Shown here: one piece after another, positions 50,320-60,665 of the stretch
Position numbering within the stretch: the first letter of the stretch is position 1
Layout of the letters: each line of letters begins with the position of its first letter
Source: Mycobacterium sp. E2479
Lineage (GTDB): Bacteria; Actinomycetota; Actinomycetes; Mycobacteriales; Mycobacteriaceae
Direction of reading: 5' to 3'
DNA length: 64,000 nt
Assembly: GCF_001667925.1 (NCBI RefSeq)
Contig: NZ_LZJR01000084.1
Location: forward strand, 62,001 to 126,000
The notes under the pieces: model-generated
The model's database searches: none
What the model saw: the letters and a program-made list of their open reading frames with translations, nothing else
Told to the model about the DNA's origin: nothing
Position numbers and translations under genes: made by a program

Positions 50320-51618
50320 ATGCCAACCGTCGAGCCATCTGCCAAGCCGGTCCCCGATCTGCCGCCCGGCTTCGATTTCACCGACCCGGACATCCACGCT
50401 GAACGGCTGCCGGTGGAAGAACTGGCCGAGCTGCGCCGGACCGCACCGATCTGGTGGAACGAACAGCCGAACGGCGTGGGCGGGTTCGACGACGGCGGCT
50501 TCTGGGTGGTGTCCAAGCACAAGGACGTCAAAGAGGTCTCGCTGCGCAGCGACGTATTCTCCAGCCTGCAGAAGACCGCTTTGCCGCGTTACAAAGACGG
50601 CACGGTCGGCGAGCAGATCGAACGCGGCAAGTTCGTCCTGCTCAACATGGATGCGCCGCAACACACCCGGCTGCGCAAGATCATTTCTCGCGCCTTCACC
50701 CCTCGGGCGATCGAGCGCCTGCACGCGGACCTCGCGGAGCGCGCCCGCAACATCGTCGCGCAAGCCGCGGCGGAGGGTCGCGGTGATTTCGTCGAGCAGG
50801 TCTCGTGCGAACTGCCATTGCAGGCCATCGCCGGGCTGATGGGCGTGCCGCAGGAAGATCGCAAGAAACTCTTCCACTGGTCCAACGAGATGGTCGGCGA
50901 CCAGGATCCCGAGTTCGCCAACAACGACGCCATCACCGCGTCCGTCGAACTCATCATGTACGGCATGCAGATGGCCGCGGATCGGGCGAAGAATCCGACG
51001 GAAGACCTCGTCACCAAGCTGGTCCAGGCGGACATCGACGGCCACAAGCTCTCCGACGACGAGTTCGGTTTCTTCGTCATCCTGTTGGCCGTGGCCGGCA
51101 ACGAGACCACGCGCAACTCGATCACGCAGGGCATGATGGCCTTCACCGACTTCCCCGATCAATGGGAGCTCTACAAGCGCGAGCGTCCGGTTACGACGGC
51201 CGACGAGATCGTCCGGTGGGCCACCCCGGTCACCTCGTTCCAGCGGACCGCGCTGGAGGACTACGAGCTCTCCGGCGTTCAGATAAAAAAGGGCCAGCGA
51301 GTCGTAATGGTCTACCGCTCAGCCAATTTCGATGAGGAAGTGTTCGACGATCCGTTCACCTTCAACATCCTGCGTGATCCCAACCCCCACGTGGGGTTTG
51401 GCGGCACCGGCGCGCACTACTGCATCGGGGCCAACCTGGCGCGGATGACCATAGACCTGATGTTCAATGCGATCGCCGATGCCATGCCCGATCTCGAGTC
51501 GGTCGGCAAGCCCGAACGGCTCCGATCGGGCTGGCTCAACGGAATCAAGCACTGGCAGGTCGACTACCACACCAACGGCGCCGACCAATGCCCTGTCGCG
51601 CATCAGGCCCAGGGGTGA
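50320..51618 (+). CDS. cyp125: cytochrome P450 of the CYP125 family
   Basis: A 432-aa P450 that closely matches remembered CYP125A1 sequence: PPGFDFTDPDIHAERLPVEELAELR, APIWWNEQP, FVLLNMDAPQHTRLRKIISRAFTPRA, SCELPLQAIAGLMGVPQEDRKKLFHWSNEM. The oxygen-binding I-helix is AVAGNETTRNS, ExxR is EIVR, and the heme loop is FGGTGAHYCIGANLAR. CYP125 hydroxylates the terminal methyl of cholesterol or cholestenone side chains. This is not the standard CYP125A1 locus (which is next to fadE/ltp genes), so it is likely a second paralog. KstR-like box upstream, ADH gene 12 bp downstream. Confidence 0.92.
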   Translation: MPTVEPSAKPVPDLPPGFDFTDPDIHAERLPVEELAELRRTAPIWWNEQPNGVGGFDDGGFWVVSKHKDVKEVSLRSDVFSSLQKTALPRYKDGTVGEQIERGKFVLLNMDAPQHTRLRKIISRAFTPRAIERLHADLAERARNIVAQAAAEGRGDFVEQVSCELPLQAIAGLMGVPQEDRKKLFHWSNEMVGDQDPEFANNDAITASVELIMYGMQMAADRAKNPTEDLVTKLVQADIDGHKLSDDEFGFFVILLAVAGNETTRNSITQGMMAFTDFPDQWELYKRERPVTTADEIVRWATPVTSFQRTALEDYELSGVQIKKGQRVVMVYRSANFDEEVFDDPFTFNILRDPNPHVGFGGTGAHYCIGANLARMTIDLMFNAIADAMPDLESVGKPERLRSGWLNGIKHWQVDYHTNGADQCPVAHQAQG

Positions 51619-51630
51619 CAAGCTAGGGAC

Positions 51631-52644
51631 ATGCCCACTCATCGAGCCGTCCATGTCCCGTCCGCAGGTGCAGCTTTGGAGCTGGTCGACACCGAAACCA
51701 AACCACCGGGCCGCGACGAGGTACGCCTGACGGTTGCCGCGTGCGGCATCTGCGGAACCGACGCGCGCTTCGTCAACGGCGGGTTTCCCGGGATGACGTG
51801 GCCGCTGACTCCCGGACACGAGATCGCCGGCAGAATCGCCGAAGTCGGCGACGGCGTACAGGGTTTCGGAGTCGGCGACCGCGTCGCGGTCGGCTGGTTC
51901 GGCGGATGCTGCTACCACTGCGCGCAATGCCGCAAAGGCCAGTTCATTCACTGCGAGAAGGGCAAGGTGCCGAGTTGGCAGTATCCCGGCGGCTACGCGG
52001 AATCGGCGACGGTGCCGGTGAGCGCGCTGGCCCGAATCCCGGACGAGCTCTCCGACGCGGAAGCCGCCCCGATGGGGTGTGCTGGCGTGACGACATATAA
52101 CGCCTTGAGACACACCAAGGCACTGCCCGGCGATCGCGTGGCGATTTTCGGTGTCGGCGGACTGGGCCACCTCGGCGTGCAGTTCGCGCGGGCCATGGGC
52201 TTCGAGACGATCGCGATCAACCGCGGTACCGGCAAGGCCGAGGATGCCCGGAAATTGGGCGCCCATCACTACATCGACTCCAGCGCCAACGACCCCGCCG
52301 AGGCGCTGAAGGATCTTGGCGGTGCGACGGTTGTCCTGGCCACCGCGGGCAATTCGAAAGCCATGGCGGCCACGGTCGGCGGCATTGCCCCCCAAGGTGA
52401 ATTGGTCACGATCGGGGTCACGCCCGAGCCGCTGCCGATCAGCCCGGTGCAACTGATCACGCCGGGCGTCAGTATCGTCGGCCATCCCTCCGGCACGGCG
52501 AAGGAAGTCGAAGACACGATGCAGTTCGCTGTCCTGACCGGCGTGCGGGCGTGGGTCGAGGAACTGCCGCTGGCGCAGGCCGCAGAGGGCTACGCGGCGC
52601 TGGAAGAGGGTCGGGCGCACTACCGCACCGTTTTGACCATGTGA
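51631..52644 (+). CDS. zinc-dependent alcohol dehydrogenase, operonic with CYP125
   Basis: A 337-aa medium-chain dehydrogenase with the catalytic site CGICGTDARFVNGGFPG and LTPGHEIAG, the structural zinc lobe GGCCYHCAQCRKGQFIHCEKG, and the cofactor motif VAIFGVGGLGHLGVQFARAMG. It begins 12 bp after the P450 stop. CYP125 makes a primary terminal alcohol from the steroid side chain, so an adjacent ADH could oxidise that alcohol to the aldehyde or acid. This is inference; CYP125A1 can itself proceed to the acid. Confidence 0.87.
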   Translation: MPTHRAVHVPSAGAALELVDTETKPPGRDEVRLTVAACGICGTDARFVNGGFPGMTWPLTPGHEIAGRIAEVGDGVQGFGVGDRVAVGWFGGCCYHCAQCRKGQFIHCEKGKVPSWQYPGGYAESATVPVSALARIPDELSDAEAAPMGCAGVTTYNALRHTKALPGDRVAIFGVGGLGHLGVQFARAMGFETIAINRGTGKAEDARKLGAHHYIDSSANDPAEALKDLGGATVVLATAGNSKAMAATVGGIAPQGELVTIGVTPEPLPISPVQLITPGVSIVGHPSGTAKEVEDTMQFAVLTGVRAWVEELPLAQAAEGYAALEEGRAHYRTVLTM

Positions 52645-52656
52645 CACAGTCGGTGC

Positions 52657-53217
52657 GTGACTTCCGAGAAAGAGTCCGTGTGGACCATCGGCCCGGCCGA
52701 CGGTGAGTTGTTGCTGCACACCGGTGTTGCCGGCAGGGCGGCGCGGATGGGCCATCGTCTCACCATCGCGATGACACGCTGGCGCGCGACCGTAAACTGG
52801 GCCGACTGTCGGCCCGTCCGCGCGGAACTCGCGGTCGAGACCGATTCGTTCGAAGTGCTGCGCGGTGACGGCGGCGTCAAGGGGCTGTCCGCGGCCGAGA
52901 AGGCACTGGTGCGGTCCAACGCCCTGAAGTCGTTGTCTGCCAATCGATTTCGGCAGATTCGCTATGCTGCAGACACCATCGAGGAGACCAACGACGGGTA
53001 CCGATTGACCGGCGCGCTCCAAATCCGCGGACATTCCCGCGGCCACGTAATCGACGTTCACACACAAGACATCGAGGACTCGTGGCGCATGTCGGTAGAA
53101 TCCACCATCCGTCAATCCGACTACGGCATCAAGCCCTACTCACTGCTGATGGGTTCGGTCCAGGTCGCAGACGAGGTGTCGCTGACTTTCTCGGCGGTTC
53201 GCGCCCACAGCGATTGA
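52657..53217 (+). CDS. YceI-like lipocalin-fold protein
   Basis: A 186-aa protein that resembles the YceI family: WTIGPADGELLLHTGVAGRAARMGHRLTIAMTRWRATVNW, VRAELAVETDSFEVLRGDGGVKGLSAAEKALVRSNALKSLSANRFRQIRYAAD, and a last strand with SDYGIKPYSLLMGSVQVADEVSLTFS. The YceI fold binds isoprenoid lipids in its barrel. No signal peptide, so cytosolic. The GTG start at 52657 follows the ADH by 12 bp, so the three genes (CYP125, ADH, YceI-like) are one operon. A steroid or isoprenoid carrier role fits. Confidence 0.75.
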   Translation: MTSEKESVWTIGPADGELLLHTGVAGRAARMGHRLTIAMTRWRATVNWADCRPVRAELAVETDSFEVLRGDGGVKGLSAAEKALVRSNALKSLSANRFRQIRYAADTIEETNDGYRLTGALQIRGHSRGHVIDVHTQDIEDSWRMSVESTIRQSDYGIKPYSLLMGSVQVADEVSLTFSAVRAHSD

Positions 53218-53245
53218 GCGTCACTGCCCGGGCATCGTCAGACAA

Positions 53246-54394
53246 TCACGGCTGCGGGTCGGTCGTGGCACGCGGGGCGGAATCAAGGGCCAGATCGCCT
53301 GTGTCACCGGGGATGTGCTCCAGTACCCTGGTCAGGTAGGGTTGCCGGCTGCTGGCATCCGACGGCTGTCCGTCGCCGGCCTCCGGTAGTTCCTCCGAAG
53401 CGCTCGGCTCCGAAACAGGTTCGCCGACAGGTGGTTTGGTCTGCGGAACCACCGGCTTGGGCTGTGGGGCCGCCGGAAGCGGGGCGACGGCCGTGGCCGC
53501 CTCGGCGACTTGAGGCGTGGGCGGGTGCGTACCGTGCTTCGACGTGGCGCCCGCGCTGGCCGGGCCAACGTGGATCCCGATCGCTAGTGAGACCGAGCCG
53601 ACGAAGGTGATGGCGCCGGCCGCCAGCGCGCTCACGGCCCCGGCGTAGGGCAACTGTCGCTTGTGGGGGGGTGCTGGAACCGGTTCGCCGACGTGCTCCA
53701 CCAGCTGCTCGTCGGTGAACTCGGTGCTGCGGGCCGCGGACAGCGCCGCGCCGCGCGCGATGGTCACTTGGGCCATCGATTGCACGAAAACCGGTACCGG
53801 CAATGTACTTTCGAGTTGCCAGGAAAGTCCGTCGATGTCGTCGTCTTCGCCTACCACCACAACGCCACCCGGCTGCCATCCATTGCGCTCGAACATGCCG
53901 ACCAGCCAGCGGGTCAGACCGTCGAAACCGCCGCGCACGCGCTTGGTCGCAATCTGGGCTTCCTCGTCGCACGTGTCGACCATGACGACGGTCGCCCAGT
54001 CATGGTCGAGAATGCAGACCGCCGTCTGCTCATAGCCGATGACGGGGCCGATGGCCTGAGCCAACGTCTCGATGGCCTGCAGAAACCGGATCGGAACGAC
54101 GTTATCGAATCCCGCGTCGGTCAACGCCTCCAATACCAGGGCCGCCTGGGCGGATGCTTCGTCGTTCCACGTCATTCCGATGACACGCACACGGTGCTCG
54201 CTTGCCGCCGCCGCCGTGTCGACCCGCAGTAGCTCTTCCACGACCTGTTCGGCGCTGGCCGCACCGCGCGTGCCGGGACCTGCGCGTAGCGACAGCTCCC
54301 GGTGGTCCAGGATGGTGCCGTCTGCGCCATGTCCTTCAGCGAGGACCCAGCCAACAGTGGATGGCGTTATTGACAGGCCAAGAACCGTGTCCAA
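53246..54394 (-). CDS. DUF7159-type mycobacterial protein (Rv1887-like)
   Basis: A 382-aa protein whose first 200 residues form an actin/FtsA-like ATPase-type fold (MDTVLGLSITPSTVGWVLAEG, VRVIGMTWNDEASAQAALVLEALTDAGF, GYEQTAVCILDHDWATVVMVDTCDEE), the start of the DUF7159 family. A single membrane helix (AGAVSALAAGAITFVGSVSLAIGI, about 255-278) follows, and then a Pro/Ala/Glu-rich low-complexity tail of about 100 aa. The start codon is a TTG at 54394, judged by the family's N-terminus. Type II membrane topology with an extracytoplasmic tail is likely. The length equals that of Rv1887 (380 aa, from memory). Confidence 0.75.
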   Translation of the reverse strand: MDTVLGLSITPSTVGWVLAEGHGADGTILDHRELSLRAGPGTRGAASAEQVVEELLRVDTAAAASEHRVRVIGMTWNDEASAQAALVLEALTDAGFDNVVPIRFLQAIETLAQAIGPVIGYEQTAVCILDHDWATVVMVDTCDEEAQIATKRVRGGFDGLTRWLVGMFERNGWQPGGVVVVGEDDDIDGLSWQLESTLPVPVFVQSMAQVTIARGAALSAARSTEFTDEQLVEHVGEPVPAPPHKRQLPYAGAVSALAAGAITFVGSVSLAIGIHVGPASAGATSKHGTHPPTPQVAEAATAVAPLPAAPQPKPVVPQTKPPVGEPVSEPSASEELPEAGDGQPSDASSRQPYLTRVLEHIPGDTGDLALDSAPRATTDPQP

Positions 54395-56115
<1,721 letters not shown>

Positions 56116-56133
56116 ACCCTCGCCCGGCTCGTC

Positions 56134-56171
56134 CACTACTGCGCCAGACGCCTCCGTCGGGCGCAGTAGTG
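56134..56171 (+). terminator. strong hairpin after fbpB
   Basis: CACTACTGCGCC (56134-56145) pairs perfectly with GGCGCAGTAGTG (56160-56171); the 14-base loop contains a further ACG/CGT pairing. It begins 19 bases after the fbpB stop. It lacks a U-tract but is a very stable 12-bp stem, probably the terminator or mRNA 3' end stabiliser. Confidence 0.65.
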
Positions 56172-56282
56172 CGTTAAGGGGTGCCCGGTGGTTTCGTCGT
56201 TCGGCGACGAGTGATGCCGTGGCGGCATCTCGTCAGAGCGTCTCGGCCGACGCGGGGCCACGAACACGCCAGAATCGTCGTC

Positions 56283-56864
56283 ATGCACCGCAGGGTCTGC
56301 TCGCCCCGTCTGCCGTTGGTCATGCGCTCCTGTGTCGTGGCCGCCAGCCTGGCGATGCTGGTTACGCCGGCTCGGGCCGACCCCACGAGTCCGTTAACCG
56401 CTCTGGTGGACGCCGCCGCGCAACGGCTGCAGGTTGCCGAGGCGGTCGCCGCCTATAAATGGAACAAGCATGGCGCCGTGGAGGACCCGGCCCGTGTCCA
56501 GCAGGAGTTGGCGAAGCTGGGCGCCGACGCCGTCGTCGAACGGGTCGACCGCGATTACGTCACCCGGGTCTTCGATGATCAGATCAGTGCCACCGAGGCC
56601 GTCGAGTACAGCCGGTTCGCGAATTGGAAGTTGCATCCGGCAAGCGCTCCGGCTGACTCACCGGAGTTGTCGGCGTCGCGATCAGCGATCGACACGCTCA
56701 ACCAGACGATGCTGACCCAGATTTCGGCCGGCTGGGAGTTGCTGCACTCGCCGGACTGTGCCGCGCAGCTGGACGCCGCGAGGGACGGCGTCGGTCGGGC
56801 CCGTCAATTCGACGACCTCTACCGACAGGCCCTGTCATCGGCGACCCGGTCATATTGCCAGTGA
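56283..56864 (+). CDS. secreted chorismate mutase (AroQ gamma type, Rv1885c-like)
   Basis: A 193-aa exported chorismate mutase converting chorismate to prephenate outside the cytoplasm. Start ATG 56283. The signal peptide ([24 protein letters not shown]) is followed by [76 protein letters not shown], and a Cys pair (SPDCAAQLD ... RSYC) forming a disulphide as in the M. tuberculosis enzyme. The all-helical dimer fold and length match the AroQ-gamma class. Rv1885c is adjacent to fbpB in H37Rv too. The extracellular role is unknown. Confidence 0.93.
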   Translation: MHRRVCSPRLPLVMRSCVVAASLAMLVTPARADPTSPLTALVDAAAQRLQVAEAVAAYKWNKHGAVEDPARVQQELAKLGADAVVERVDRDYVTRVFDDQISATEAVEYSRFANWKLHPASAPADSPELSASRSAIDTLNQTMLTQISAGWELLHSPDCAAQLDAARDGVGRARQFDDLYRQALSSATRSYCQ

Positions 56865-56999
56865 GAGTTTAATTTTTCCTCACCAATTTCTAACGGTCCT
56901 ATTCTGCCTGCCGAAAAGGCGATTTACGCAGATAGGCGGCATATCTCGCGCAATTTTCGAATAGGTAACGCTTTGGCCACACGTGCCGAAATCCTGGGC

Positions 57000-57410
57000 A
57001 TGAGAAATCTCTGCAAACCTCTCGCTAAGGCCGTAATGGTCGGCGGGTTCGTTGCAGCATCGATGACTTCGTCCACGGGCGTGGCGAACGCGGCGACCAC
57101 CCCCAACTGGGACGCGATCGCGCAATGCGAATCCGGGGGCAACTGGCACGCCAACACAGGCAACGGCGAATACGGTGGACTGCAATTCAAACCGGCCACC
57201 TGGGCCCGCTACGGTGGCGTCGGCAATCCCGCGGCCGCATCCAGGGAGCAGCAAATCGCTGTGGCCAACCGTGTTTTCGCCGAAGAGGGCGTGGAGCCCT
57301 GGCCAAAGTGCGGCGCCAACTCGGGCCTGCCGATCGGTTTGTACTCCCATCCGGCCCAGGGCATCAAACAGATCATCAACGGACTGATCCAGGCGGCCGT
57401 CCCGCACTGA
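57000..57410 (+). CDS. rpfC: resuscitation-promoting factor RpfC
   Basis: A 136-aa secreted peptidoglycan-cleaving protein of the Rpf family. Start ATG 57000. The signal peptide [31 protein letters not shown] is followed by a single Rpf lysozyme-like domain ([38 protein letters not shown], with the catalytic Glu in CESGGNW, and [10 protein letters not shown]). The short Rpf, with no extra domain, is the RpfC type. It lies 135 bp after the chorismate mutase stop, as in H37Rv. It stimulates regrowth of dormant cells and remodels the wall. Confidence 0.95.
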   Translation: MRNLCKPLAKAVMVGGFVAASMTSSTGVANAATTPNWDAIAQCESGGNWHANTGNGEYGGLQFKPATWARYGGVGNPAAASREQQIAVANRVFAEEGVEPWPKCGANSGLPIGLYSHPAQGIKQIINGLIQAAVPH

Positions 57411-57463
57411 TGAAACGCGCCCGCGGTCTATGACCCAGCGCAAGGCTGTGTTTGGATCAGCGC

Positions 57464-57919
57464 ATGGAAGGTTCGGCGACTGTTCACATGGCGGCGCCTG
57501 CGGCCAAAATTTGGGATCTCATCGCAGACGTCCGCAACACGGGGAAATTTTCCCCGGAAGTATTCGAAGCCGAGTGGGTGGGCGATTCGAGCGGCCCGGC
57601 CCTCGGTGCAAAATTCCGCGGTCACGTCAAGCGCAACGAAGTGGGGCCGGTGTACTGGACGACTTGCAAGGTCACCGCTTGTGAACCGGGGCGCGAATTC
57701 GGCTTTGCGGTGCTCCTCGGTGACCGGGAGGTCAACAACTGGCATTATCGCTTGGCGCCCAGCGGTGGCGGGACCGACGTCACCGAGTCCTTTCGGCTCA
57801 ACCCCGCGCCATGGCTGGGCGTGTATTGGTTGTTCGGCGGCTTTCTGCGCAAGCGCCGCAACGTCCGCGACATGACCAAGACGCTCAACCGCATCAAAGA
57901 CGTGGTCGAGGCGGGCTGA
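57464..57919 (+). CDS. SRPBCC family protein (Rv1883c-like)
   Basis: A 151-aa SRPBCC protein. The ATG at 57464 is chosen; a TTG four codons earlier is less likely. Signature: GSATVHMAAPAAKIWDLIADVRNTGKFSPEVFEAEWV, ARLAPSGGGTDVTESFRLNP-type strand, and a C-terminal helix LRKRRNVRDMTKTLNRIKDVVEA. A polyketide cyclase/dehydrase fold. It ends 5 bp before the SDR start, so co-transcription is likely. Length and neighbourhood match Rv1883c. Ligand unknown. Confidence 0.82.
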   Translation: MEGSATVHMAAPAAKIWDLIADVRNTGKFSPEVFEAEWVGDSSGPALGAKFRGHVKRNEVGPVYWTTCKVTACEPGREFGFAVLLGDREVNNWHYRLAPSGGGTDVTESFRLNPAPWLGVYWLFGGFLRKRRNVRDMTKTLNRIKDVVEAG

Positions 57920-57924
57920 CGCTG

Positions 57925-58773
57925 GTGAAATCGATCTTCATCACCGGCGCGGGCAGCGGCATGGGTCGCGAGGGAGCAAAGCTGTTCCACGGCAAGGGTT
58001 GGCGTGTTGGCGCGGTTGACCGCAACGATGCCGGCCTGACGACGCTGAGCGAAGAACTCGGTGGCGATCGACTGTGGACCCGGGCGGTCGACGTGACGGA
58101 CAAGGCGGCCCTCGAGACCGCACTGGCGGATTTCTGTACCGGCAACAGCGATGGCGGACTCGACATGATGTGGAACAACGCCGGAATCGGCGAATCCGGT
58201 TGGTTCGAAGACGTGCCCTATGACGCCGCGATGCGCGTCGTCGACGTCAACTTCAAAGCAGTGCTGACCGGCGCATACGCCTCACTGCAGTACCTGAAGA
58301 AGACCCCCGGCAGTCTGATGTTCTCGACGTCGTCGTCCTCGGCGACCTATGGCATGCCCCGTCTGGCGGTCTATTCGTCCACCAAACACGCGGTCAAAGG
58401 TCTGACCGAGGCGCTCAGCGTGGAGTGGCAGCGACACGGGGTGCGCGTGGCCGACGTGCTCCCCGGACTGATCGACACCGCCATCCTCACGACGACGACC
58501 AACCACTCCGACGACGGCGGCGCGCCGATGACGGCTGAGCAACTGCATGCCAGCGCGCCCAAGAAGGGCATGTTCCGGTTGATGCCGGCAAACAGCGTGG
58601 CCGAGACGGCGTGGCATGCTTACCACAATCAAAAGCGGTTGCATTGGTATGTACCGAAGAGCATTCGCTTGATTGACTTGTTCAAGGGTCTGAGTCCGGA
58701 ATTCGTGCGACGCGGCATCGTCAAGTCTCTACCGGCGCTAGTTCCGAAGCGGCAGCAAGGAGTTCTCGGCTGA
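57925..58773 (+). CDS. SDR family oxidoreductase (Rv1882c-like)
   Basis: A 282-aa short-chain dehydrogenase starting at the GTG at 57925 (VKSIFITGAGSGMGREGAKLF, TGxxxGxG). Catalytic Ser lies in MFSTSSSSATYG, YSSTKH is the YxxxK, and VLPGLIDTAIL and MPANSVAETAW follow. The C-terminal extension RLIDLFKGLSPEFVRRGIVKSLPALVPKR is longer than usual and basic, which may promote membrane contact. It follows the SRPBCC gene by 5 bp and overlaps the lipoprotein gene (TGATG), so 57464-59195 is one operon. Confidence 0.85.
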   Translation: MKSIFITGAGSGMGREGAKLFHGKGWRVGAVDRNDAGLTTLSEELGGDRLWTRAVDVTDKAALETALADFCTGNSDGGLDMMWNNAGIGESGWFEDVPYDAAMRVVDVNFKAVLTGAYASLQYLKKTPGSLMFSTSSSSATYGMPRLAVYSSTKHAVKGLTEALSVEWQRHGVRVADVLPGLIDTAILTTTTNHSDDGGAPMTAEQLHASAPKKGMFRLMPANSVAETAWHAYHNQKRLHWYVPKSIRLIDLFKGLSPEFVRRGIVKSLPALVPKRQQGVLG

Positions 58774-59195
58774 TGCACAATCGCTGGCTCACAGCCGCGT
58801 TGGTCATGGCGACTGCCGTCGTCAGTGCCGCGGGGTGCAGTTCGTCGCAGACGACGCCTCGTCGAGCGGCCCGTCTGACAATCGACGGCGCGACCCATAC
58901 CACGCGTCCCCCGGCATGCCGCCAAGACCAGATGTATCGGACCATCGACATCCCCGACCACGATGGCGGGGTCGAAGCGGTGGTGCTGCTCAGCGGTTAC
59001 CGGGCGATGCCGCAGTGGGTGAAGATTCGCAATGTCGACGGCTTCACCGGCAGCTTCTGGCAAGGGGGCGTGGGAGACGCCCACGTTGATCTCGCCAACG
59101 ACGCGTACACCATCGCGGGCAGCGCGTATGGCATCAACAGCAGCAACCCCAACAAAGTGGTGACCACGGACTTCAAAATCGTCGCGCAGTGCTGA
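58773..59195 (+). CDS. lppE: lipoprotein LppE-like
   Basis: A 140-aa lipoprotein with signal peptide MHNRWLTAALVMATAVVSAAGC and the lipobox SAAGC at Cys22. The mature domain runs TTPRRAARLTIDGATHTTRPPACRQDQMYRTIDIPDHDGGVEAVVLLSGYRAMPQWVKIRNVDGFTGSFWQGGVG, ending in DFKIVAQC, with three Cys. This corresponds to lppE (Rv1881c) and to the LpqH-like 19-kDa lipoprotein antigen fold in pattern (ITGSGVV-like features are weak). It overlaps the SDR stop by one base. The protein is anchored on the cell membrane. Confidence 0.8.
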   Translation: MHNRWLTAALVMATAVVSAAGCSSSQTTPRRAARLTIDGATHTTRPPACRQDQMYRTIDIPDHDGGVEAVVLLSGYRAMPQWVKIRNVDGFTGSFWQGGVGDAHVDLANDAYTIAGSAYGINSSNPNKVVTTDFKIVAQC

Positions 59196-59249
59196 CTCTC
59201 GAGGTGATCGCGGCCTAGGCTCGAACCACACCTGAGCGAGGGAGGACCA

Positions 59250-60572
59250 GTGAAGGAACGATTGCACTGGTTCGCGATGCATGGTTTCATCCGGGGCGCC
59301 GCATCGCTCGGGGCTCGACGGGGCGACGTCCAGGCCAGATTGATCGCCGATCCGGCGGTGGCCGCCGACCCGGTGCGGTACTACGACGAAGTGCGTGCCC
59401 GCGGCAAGCTGGTGAAGGGCCGCGTCGCCTACCTGACGGCCGATCACGCACTGGCCCATGAGCTGCTGCGGTCCGATGACTTCCGGGTGCTGATCTTCGG
59501 ATCGAACCTGCCGGCGCCGTTGCGGTGGCTCGAGCGCCGCACCCGCGACGAGCTCCTACATCCACTGCGTGCGCCGTCGCTGCTGGCGGTCGAGCCGCCC
59601 GACCACACTCGTTACCGCAAATCCGTGTCGGCGGTGTTCACCCCGAGAGCCGTTGCCGCGCTGCAAGATCGCGTAGAGCAGACTGCTGCCGAGCTGTTGG
59701 ATCGACTGGCCGGCGAATCGGGTGTGGTGGACATCGTCGGGCGGTACTGCTCGCAGCTTCCGGTCTCGATCATCAGCGAGATCCTCGGCGTGCCCGAGTC
59801 GGAGCGACCGCGCGTGCTGGAATTCGGCGAACTGGCCGCGCCGAGCCTTGACATCGGATTGCCTTGGCGGCAGTACCGCACCGTGCAGGAGGGGATCGCC
59901 GGTTTCAGCTCCTGGCTCGACGGACATATGCGCCAATTGCGGCTTTCCCCCAGCGACAACTTGATGAGCCAGCTGATCCAGACCGCCGAAAGTGGCTCTG
60001 CGGAAACATATCTCAACGACAACGAGTTACAAGCGATCGCCGGACTGGTATTGGCCGCGGGTTTCGAGACCACAGTGAATCTGCTCGGCAACGGGATTCG
60101 CATGCTTTTGGACGCGCCCCAGCACCTGGACGCCTTGCGACAGCGTCCCGAGCTGTGGCCCAACGCCGTCGAAGAGATTCTGCGGCTGGAATCGCCGGTG
60201 CAGCTGACCGCGAGGATCGCGCTGAACGACGTCGAGATCGCCGGTCGGCAATTACAGCGTGGCGATCTGGTGCTGGTATACCTGGCCGCCGCCAACCGCG
60301 ACCCTGCGGTGTTTCCCGACCCGCATCGCTTCGATATCGAAAGACACAACGCCGGAAGACATCTCGCCTTCTCCGGTGGCCGGCACTTCTGCCTGGGTGC
60401 GGCCCTTGCCCGTGCCGAAGGCGAAGTCGGATTACGGACTTTTTTCGACCGCTTCCCCGAGGTGCGCGCCGCGGGGGCCGGATGCAGGCGCGAAACGCGC
60501 GTGTTGCGGGGATGGGTGTCGTTGCCGGTGAACCTGGGGCCGGCCCGTTCGATGGCCGCGGTGGACGGCTGA
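59250..60572 (+). CDS. cyp140: cytochrome P450 CYP140
   Basis: A 440-aa P450 starting at the GTG at 59250 after GGGAGGACCA. The N-terminus HWFAMHGFIRGAASLGARRGDVQARLIADPAVAADPV and PLRWLERRTRDELLHPLRAPSLLAVEPPDHTRYRK are the CYP140 type as I remember it (Rv1880c). The I-helix is AAGFETTVNLL, ExxR is EEILR, and the heme loop is FSGGRHFCLGAALARAE. Substrate unknown in mycobacteria. An intrinsic hairpin follows at 60592-60613. The position next to lppE and the chorismate mutase is conserved. Confidence 0.93.
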   Translation: MKERLHWFAMHGFIRGAASLGARRGDVQARLIADPAVAADPVRYYDEVRARGKLVKGRVAYLTADHALAHELLRSDDFRVLIFGSNLPAPLRWLERRTRDELLHPLRAPSLLAVEPPDHTRYRKSVSAVFTPRAVAALQDRVEQTAAELLDRLAGESGVVDIVGRYCSQLPVSIISEILGVPESERPRVLEFGELAAPSLDIGLPWRQYRTVQEGIAGFSSWLDGHMRQLRLSPSDNLMSQLIQTAESGSAETYLNDNELQAIAGLVLAAGFETTVNLLGNGIRMLLDAPQHLDALRQRPELWPNAVEEILRLESPVQLTARIALNDVEIAGRQLQRGDLVLVYLAAANRDPAVFPDPHRFDIERHNAGRHLAFSGGRHFCLGAALARAEGEVGLRTFFDRFPEVRAAGAGCRRETRVLRGWVSLPVNLGPARSMAAVDG

Positions 60573-60591
60573 AGCCTCGCGCGGCGTGAAT

Positions 60592-60613
60592 CTGGGCCCC
60601 GTCATGGGCCCAG
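60592..60613 (+). terminator. hairpin after cyp140
   Basis: CTGGGCCC (60592-60599) and GGGCCCAG (60606-60613) form a perfect 8-bp stem with a 6-base loop CGTCAT. It lies 20 bp downstream of the cyp140 stop and 53 bp before the next start. Confidence 0.55.
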
Positions 60614-60665
60614 GCGCGCGGAACCTGGTTGACAGCCGGGCTGCGACAGAGTTTTATTTGCCGCT

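Noticed and set aside
51319..53115. 598-codon minus-strand frame across CYP125/ADH/YceI-like genes
   Set aside because: Shadow in GC-rich DNA; the plus-strand genes show the heme loop and zinc motifs.
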